6,810 nucleotides of DNA from a bacterium (lineage in GTDB: Bacteria > Spirochaetota > UBA4802 > UBA5550): the NCBI GenBank assembly GCA_024224995.1, contig JAAENB010000786.1:1-6810 (forward strand), read 5' to 3'. The translations under genes and the position numbers were made by a program. The notes under the pieces are model-generated. The model saw nothing but the letters and a program-made list of their open reading frames with translations, had not been told where the DNA came from and did no database searches. Shown here piece by piece: positions 1 through 6,600 of the stretch. Within the stretch, counting starts at the first letter, position 1, and each line of letters starts with the position of its first letter.

Positions 1-144
1 CACGCAGGAGCCATACCCACACCACTATGTGTCATCCCCACCCCACGCAGGAGCCATACCCACACCACTATGTGTCATCCCCACCCCACGCAGGAGCCAT
101 ACCCACACCATTATGAGCCACACCCTCTGCGGGAGCCACCCCCA
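1..144. repeat. 43-bp GC-rich tandem repeat array, cut by left edge
   Basis: Copies begin at 1, 44 and 87 with a period of exactly 43 bp. Each starts CACGCAGGAGCC and continues with a CCCACACC-rich tail. Copies 1 and 2 are identical over the whole unit. Copy 3 (87-129) diverges in its second half, and a decayed partial fourth copy (GCGGGAGCC, about 129-144) closes the array. The array probably continues left of the window, since position 1 is already inside it. Copies abut with no unique spacers, so this is a minisatellite-type (VNTR) array and not CRISPR. The unit is not a multiple of three, yet it lacks stop codons in all three forward frames. Forward frame 1 stays open from the left edge to the TAA at 277-279 and gives a His/Pro-rich peptide. 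I do not call that a gene, because no start signal or recognisable domain is visible. Confidence 0.93.
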
Positions 145-528
145 ATAGAGAATCAAAAAAAAAAATTCCCCTCAAAAAAAGTTCAGCATTTTTCTCTTCG
201 AAAAAAGACTATATATATAACAATATATTTGCTCAACAAGGAGGTTGGTACTGGTTCGGATGGTCTTTTAATACTATAAAAACAGGTACAGTTTTGTCTC
301 TTTGGTTTTTTTAAAAATTTCTTGATGAAAAACAAAGCAGGTATAATAATTGTTTTTATAAAATCAGGAGAGTGTAAAAAAATGTAGAAATATTGCATGT
401 TGTCTATATAATACTTATATTTATACTCTCCCTGGTATCCAGCGGAAGCCGCCCCCGGAAGTGACCATTAGAGACATTGTGAAACAAACCAGAATGCTTG
501 ACAGTATTATTGTTTCGTCATTTTTTTA
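145..528. other. AT-rich intergenic stretch, no supported gene
   Basis: No convincing coding region is present on either strand. The stretch carries an A11 tract (155-165), several T/A runs, and perfect TATAAT boxes at 342-347 and 407-412 that lack a well-spaced -35 partner. An SD-like AGGAG at 366-370 is followed by ATG at 382, but the next codon is TAG, so no peptide results. A more GC-rich island at about 441-465 resembles the end of the 43-bp array (GCGGAAGCC against GCGGGAGCC). Base composition contrasts sharply with the GC-rich repeat to the left and the gene to the right, as expected of non-coding spacer DNA. Confidence 0.6.
365..434. repeat. imperfect inverted repeat flanking an AT-rich loop
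   Basis: CAGGAGAGT at 365-373 pairs with ACTCTCCCTG at 425-434, giving nine base pairs with one bulged base. The arms are about 51 bases apart. The left arm contains an SD-like AGGAG followed by the ATG-TAG start-stop at 382-387. As RNA the right arm could mask that SD. The loop is long and the stem short, so this could be chance. Confidence 0.25.
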
Positions 529-558
529 TGAACATCATAGGAGCTAATTAATTATAAT
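529..558 (+). promoter_or_regulatory. candidate sigma70-type promoter for the lipoprotein gene
   Basis: A perfect TATAAT lies at 553-558. Eighteen bases upstream, TGAACA (529-534) matches four of six positions of the TTGACA consensus. Transcription would start near 565, leaving a leader of roughly 37 bases before the ATG at 602. A better-looking TTGACA at 498-503 has no -10 at a usable distance. In an AT-rich spacer a TATAAT can arise by chance, so this rests mostly on its position just ahead of the gene. Confidence 0.35.
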
Positions 559-574
559 TATCTCTTGAAAATAA

Positions 575-585
575 GCCCGGTGGGC
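575..585 (+). promoter_or_regulatory. short GC hairpin in the mRNA leader
   Basis: GCCC (575-578), loop GGT, GGGC (582-585) form a four-pair GC hairpin. It is followed by seven A residues (586-592) that lead into the ribosome binding site. If transcription starts near 565, the hairpin sits close to the 5' end of the message, where it could protect the transcript or present the downstream SD in an unpaired A-rich stretch. It is too small to match any riboswitch class I know. Confidence 0.3.
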
Positions 586-590
586 AAAAA

Positions 591-596
591 AAGGAG
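591..596 (+). promoter_or_regulatory. ribosome binding site (AAGGAG)
   Basis: AAGGAG ends five bases before the ATG at 602, a near-ideal Shine-Dalgarno sequence and spacing. An in-frame TAA at 572-574 lies upstream with no other ATG, GTG or TTG start at a suitable distance, so this site fixes 602 as the start. Confidence 0.9.
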
Positions 597-601
597 TAAA
601 A

Positions 602-661
602 ATGAAAAATTTATTTAAGGTACTAAGTGTATTTTTTTTGTGCACCTTTATCTTTGCGTGC
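602..661 (+). other. lipoprotein signal peptide with lipobox Cys20
   Basis: Residues 1-6 (MKNLFK) give a short basic n-region, followed by a strongly hydrophobic core rich in Phe, Val and Leu. The lipobox is I-F-A-C with Cys20 encoded at 659-661; Phe at -2 is less usual than Ser, Thr or Ala. Signal peptidase II would cleave before Cys20. In the enterobacterial rule, Asp at position +2 retains lipoproteins in the inner membrane. Here +2 is Gly, which permits export to the outer membrane. The core contains a T8 run at 632-639. Confidence 0.88.
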
Positions 662-3600
662 GGCAGTGATCCGCAGGATAAATATGCACCAGGGACAGGT
701 GGTGACTCTGCGTCATACGCCTCTATTAAGGGTAAGGTTCGTATTGACGGCCTTGATGACCTTTCCGGAATAACTGTTACGGCAGAGCAGGTCATTGACG
801 GCAATACGGTAACTGTTAACTCAATACTAAAAAAGGATTCCGTAAATTTGGAATCACTGGTATTTAAAACAGAGACCGATCCCGAAGGTAATTTCCTTTT
901 TTCGGAAATTCCCGAAGGGGAATATTTAATTACCGCCTCTAAGGATAATACCGCGGGCGCCATAAGTAAAAATGTTGAAGCCGCAGCAAGCCAGATCGCT
1001 ATGGTCACGATGTCGCTTGAAGGGACCGGAAGTTTAAGCGGCCTCGTTACCCTTAACGGGCTCAGCAGCGGTCTTACGGGCACTCTTGTTTACGCGGAAG
1101 GGACTAATTATGTGGCAGCAGCGGCAGACGACGGCTCCTTCGCAATAGACAATATTCCTGCCGGCACATATGACATTATTTACTACAACAGGGACTGCGC
1201 GTATGTTGAAACTGCCGCTGTAACTGTTACGGAATCAATTGAGACAGTACTGGACACTGTTAACCTTACGGCGTTTGGCTCAGGAGAAACTCCGGGACCC
1301 GGAAGCCCCCCGGTAGTTATAAACGCGTCTGATGGTGTTTCCGAGGACAACATAGTGGTGCGATGGAATGCTGTTCAGGACGCGGCCTATTATTTTGTGT
1401 ACAGGGACACGGCTGAGGCAGGAAATTTTACCGAGCTCGTTGGCTACACCAGCACAATCGTTCTTAATGACGCAGCTGCGCGGGCCGGTGTCCGGTATTA
1501 TTACCGGGTAGAGTCCTATTTTGCAGACGGCTCAGTGAGCGGTTTAAGCACAAACGTTGATTCGGGATTTAAAAAGTTAGCCCATCCGGAGGGCATAAGC
1601 GCGGCCGACGGTGAAGAACTAAACAGGATTAAGATATCCTGGGACAGGGTTGAAGGCGCGGAATACTACAATATATACAGAGAAACATCGGCAGCAGGTG
1701 ACTTTACTACTCTCATTGGTTCTCCCCATGGCACATCGTTTTATGATGACACTGCGGACTATGGCACTGCGTATTATTATAAGGTCCGGGCATACTCTTC
1801 TATAGTCGGAGAAAGTGATCTGAGCGACTTTGACGCTGGCCATGAGAAACTCCATGTTCCTACAGAGCTTAAAGCTTCGGACAAGGAATTCAACCATGTT
1901 AAGATAGACTGGAACCCGGTTCAGGGAGCGGACAGCTACTATGTGTACAGGGAAGAAGCCGATTCTTTTTCCGGTTTTTTTCATAATATTATTGGTACCG
2001 CTTCAAGTAATACATATACTGACTCTACCACTACGGGCGGAGTAAAATACTATTACTGTGTTAAGGCTCATTCTTCATATTTTGGGGACAGTGAGTTTAG
2101 CGCTTATGATGTGGGCTATAAAATAATTGATGCTCCGGCAAATGTAAGTGCTGCTGATGGGATGTACCTTGACTCTATACAGGTGACATGGGATAACGTT
2201 GACGGTGCAAACGAATATGCAATATACCGGTCATCAACCGGTCCCGAGGGCACGTATGCTTACAGAGGCAAAACCGCTTCTCTTCAATATAATGATATAA
2301 GTTCAAGCAATGGCAGTACCTTTTATTATAAAGTCGAGGCACGGTCATTGGATTCCGAATATGGGACAAGTGAGTTAAGCGATTGTGACTCAGGATATGA
2401 AATGCTTATGTATCCTCTTGATGTTGCAGTCTCAAAGGCTGAACTGGAAGACGTAAGGATTTCATGGTCAGCAGTTACCAGTTCGGAAATTTATTATATT
2501 TACCGGTCTCTTTCACCGGACGAGAGTTCATTTATAACTCTTCTGGACTCTACAACGGATACGGAATATTTCGACACTACTGTTGATCCCTATACTGATT
2601 ATTATTACCGGGTCAGGTCTTATTCTTCTCTTTATGGCGAAAGTCCATTTAGTAATTATGATTATGGTTACTCAAATTTTCTGGACATACCTACCGGGCC
2701 TACGGCATCGGATGGAGATTCGGAAAGCATTACCATTACATGGAATGCTGTTGGAGAGGCAGACCGTTACTATGTTTACCGGTCAGATGCTGAAGCCGGC
2801 TCCTATTCAAAAATTGCAGAATCGGCAGCCGTAACATATTCCGATTCAAGTGGAAATAATGCTTCTGTATATTTTTATCAGATATCTGCGTTTTCCGATA
2901 AATATGGTGAAAGCGAGCAGAGTGCAAGTGACTCAGGATATGAAAAACTCCTGGCTCCTCAGGATGTTACGGCCTCAAAGGCAGAATCCGAATCTGTTAA
3001 AACTACATGGACTGCTGTTACGGGCGCTGAGACCTATTATGTATACCGGTCTCTTTCTCCGGACGAGAACACATTTACAACAGTTCTGGGCACTACTACA
3101 AATACGGAATATGATGACACGACTGTTAATCCCTATACTGATTATTATTACCGGGTCAAATCACATTCTCCTGTTTTTGGGGAAAGCCTCTTAAGTGACT
3201 CTGATTACGGATACTCCAACTTCCTGGATGTGCCTTCCGGCGCGGCTGCTTCCGACGGAAATCCCGACAGTATTACAATTACATGGAACTCCGTTGGTGA
3301 AGCAGATCTTTACTATGTTTACCGGTCAAATTCGGAAAGCGGCACTTACGCGAAAATTGGTGAAGCTGCCGGTTTAACCTATGCCGACGCAAGTGGTGAT
3401 AGCGGATATTTTTACTTCTATAAAATTGCCGCGTTTTCAAATAAATACGGTGAGAGTGAGCAGAGTGTCAGTGATTCCGGTTATGAAATGCTCCTGCCTC
3501 CTGAGGACGTTTCCGTGTCAAAGGCCGAATCTGTAGATGTGAGAATTACATGGACTGCTGTTACCGGGGCCAACAGTTATTCCATTTACCGGTCTTTGTT

Positions 3601-6600
3601 ATCGGATGAGGGTACATTTATTACTGTATTGGACAGTACTGCTGATACGGAATATTATGATACTACTGTTGATCCCTATACTGATTATTATTACCGGGTT
3701 GTTGCGCATTCCGCGGATTTTGGTGATAGTCTCTTTAGTGGTTTTGACTTTGGATATTCTAACTTTATTGATGTGCCAACATCCTTAAACGCAAGAGACG
3801 GGTCCTATTCAAGTAATATATATCTTTCATGGGACAGTGTTTCACAAGCTGACGGATACTATATATACAAGTCATCAAAACCGGATGGTGTATATGGAAA
3901 AATAGCCGATAGACCCGGTGTTGGGTATAGTGATTATGATGCTCATGTAAATTTAAAAAGTTACTATAAAATCACCTCGTATTCGGCAAAATATGGTGAA
4001 AGTGCCATGAGCGCTTATGATTCGGGATATCGCAGTATATCTCTTGTTCAAAACGTATCTGCTTCTGATGGCGCATATGATGAAGTTAATGGTGATAGTG
4101 TTATTATTAGCTGGGACGCGCAGCCAAGTGTAAATTCATATTCGGTTTACAGAAAAACCGGTGATCAGGACATGGCGCTTGTGGAAACAACAAGCAATAC
4201 TGAAATTATCGATGGGACTGCTGAAAATACCGGTACACTATATACGTATTATGTTATATTCCATACGGAAGATCTTGGAGATTCAGGATTCGGCAGTGGT
4301 GATGACGGTTACAAATTACCAATCTCCGGTACATGGACAGAAAAAAACGGAGAGCTTAGTACTGGCCGGGATGAATTCGCTACAGCTGTAGTAAATGGAA
4401 AAATATACGCAATCGGAGGGGACGGCCGTATCGATATTGTTGAAGAATATGATCCTGCTGCGGACACCTGGACAGTAAAAACCCCAATGCCTACTGCAAG
4501 AGAAGAATTGGCGGCAGAAGCTGTAAATGGAAAAATATACGCAATTGGTGGTTATAGCAGCAGCGGTTATTCCAATGTCGTTGAAGAATATGATCCTTCA
4601 ACAGATACATGGACAACTAAAACTTCAATGCCAACTGAGAGAGATGATTTAGCTACTGCTGTTGTTGATGGTAAGATATACGCCATTGGCGGATGGGCCG
4701 GTTTATATGATGTGGAGGAATATGATCCCGCTACAGATACATGGACTGTTAAAGCCTCATTGTCACCTTATAGATCTGAAGCAACTGCTTCTGTGGTGAA
4801 TGGGAAAATCTATCTTATAGGAGGAAATTATAATCCTAACAGGGTAGATGAGTATGACCCTGCTACTGACTCCTGGACTGAAAAAGCTTCAATGCCAACA
4901 GGCCGGGAAGAATTATCTTCAGTAGCGGTAAATGGCAAAATATATGTTATGGGGGGATATGACGGCAGCAACAGAGTAAACACTGTAGAAGAATATGACC
5001 CGGTAAATGATAATTGGACTACAAAATTGAGTTTACTGCAAGTCAGAAGAGAATTTTCTTCTGAGGTTATTAATAATAAGATCTACGCAATAGGCGGATA
5101 TGGCGCTAGCGGTAACCTGGCTTCCGTAGAAGAATGTACCATATCTGGAACCGCAGGATTCATGCCTTCTTCTTCTGTTGATGCCGCCGGCATTGCCGCG
5201 AATGACAAAATATATGTTATGGGTGGTTACAACGGCAGCAGTTATTTAAACAGGCTGGAAGAATATGATAAGTCTGCTGATACATGGACTGTAAAATCAA
5301 GCATGTCTACCGCGCGGTCCGGGCTCACTGCCGGTGAAATAAACGGTAAAATATACGCGGTTGGCGGATTTGACGGTACAAATCATCTTACTGTTATTGA
5401 AGAGTATGATCCTGCCGCAGACTCATGGACTGTAAAAACAACTATGCCTACTGCACGGTCGGGACATGCCTGCGCGATCTCTAATAATAAGATCTATATT
5501 ATGGGTGGCTATGACGGTACATACCTTGACGTTGTTGAAGTCTATGATCCTGACCTGGATTCCTGGACTTCTCTCAGCATTATGCCCGTTTCAAGAAGCG
5601 GCCTTACTGCCGCGGAAGTGGATGGCAACATATATCTATTCGGCGGACATGACGGTTCCGGGCATCTTAGCAGAATAGACCAGTATGATCCGTCTACTGA
5701 TACGTGGACTGAACTCGGGAATATGACTTATGCCGCGTCCGGTATCAAATCTGTTATTGGTTCCGACAGCAGGATATATCTATTCGGCGGATATAATGAT
5801 TCGGGGTTTCTTAATTCTGTCCGGGCATATGATCCTGCTGATTATTACTCCTGGGCAAGTATTACTGACCTGAGTAACGCAAGAGCGTATCATACTGCCG
5901 TTGTTCTGGATACTGAGATCTATCTATTTTCAGGTCTTAGTGATACTGGATTTTTACATAATGCTGAAGTCTATACTGTTGCTGAAGATTATTATGACAG
6001 GTATGCTGCTGTTGCCGATATGAGATTTGACAGGGAAGACCTTACTGCGGAAGCTGTAAATGGAAAAATCTATGCAATCGGAGGATATGATAGAAGTTCT
6101 TCAGCCCGCATATCGACTGTTGAAGAGTATGATCCGGTAAATGATACCTGGCTGTGGAAAGCATCTATGCCAACAGGCAGGGAAATGCTGGCATCTGCAT
6201 CTTTAAACGGAAAAATCTACGTACTCGGAGGACGGACTAACAACACCTATTATTCAACAGCAGTAGAAGAATATGATCCTGATACGAATTCATGGACTAC
6301 TAAAACTTCTATGTCTACAGGTAGATACGGCCTTGTCGCTGAGGCAGTTAACGGACGGATTTATGCCATTGGCGGATATAATGGCAGTTATTTGTCAACA
6401 GTACGGGAATATAATCCTGCTACGAATTTATGGTCAACTAATAAATCCCCAATGCCTACTGCAAGACGTCAGTCTGCATCTGCAGTTATAGATGGAAAGA
6501 TTTATGTAATTGGTGGATACAATAGCAGTTATTTGTCTACAGTTCAGGAATATGATCCCGGTACCAATTCATGGACTACTAAAGCCTCCATGCCTACAGC

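Noticed and set aside
1..144. CRISPR array
   Set aside because: The 43-bp copies abut directly with no unique spacers.
70..279. Short forward frame giving a His/Pro-rich then Lys-rich 69-residue peptide
   Set aside because: It is the 43-bp array read through into AT-rich spacer. It has no SD before its ATG at 70, no domain and abrupt composition change.
279..312. Rho-independent terminator (AAAAC, loop, GTTTT, then T-rich run)
   Set aside because: The stem has only five pairs, four of them A-T, and the T run starts too far from the stem.
183..398. 71-residue reverse-strand frame in the AT-rich spacer
   Set aside because: Its composition simply follows the AT-rich DNA (Phe, Ile, Lys runs). 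No SD, domain or signal supports it.
498..532. Promoter using TTGACA at 498-503
   Set aside because: The nearest -10-like hexamer, TATGAA at 527-532, would need a 23-base spacer, outside the usable range.
544..1083. 179-residue reverse-strand open frame
   Set aside because: It lies antisense to the signal peptide and first domains of the lipoprotein, with no SD or recognisable motifs. It is open because of the codon pattern of the real gene.
2583..3788. Several forward frames of 60-114 residues in another register
   Set aside because: They recur at the same place in each FN3 repeat unit and are out-of-frame shadows of the super-repeat.
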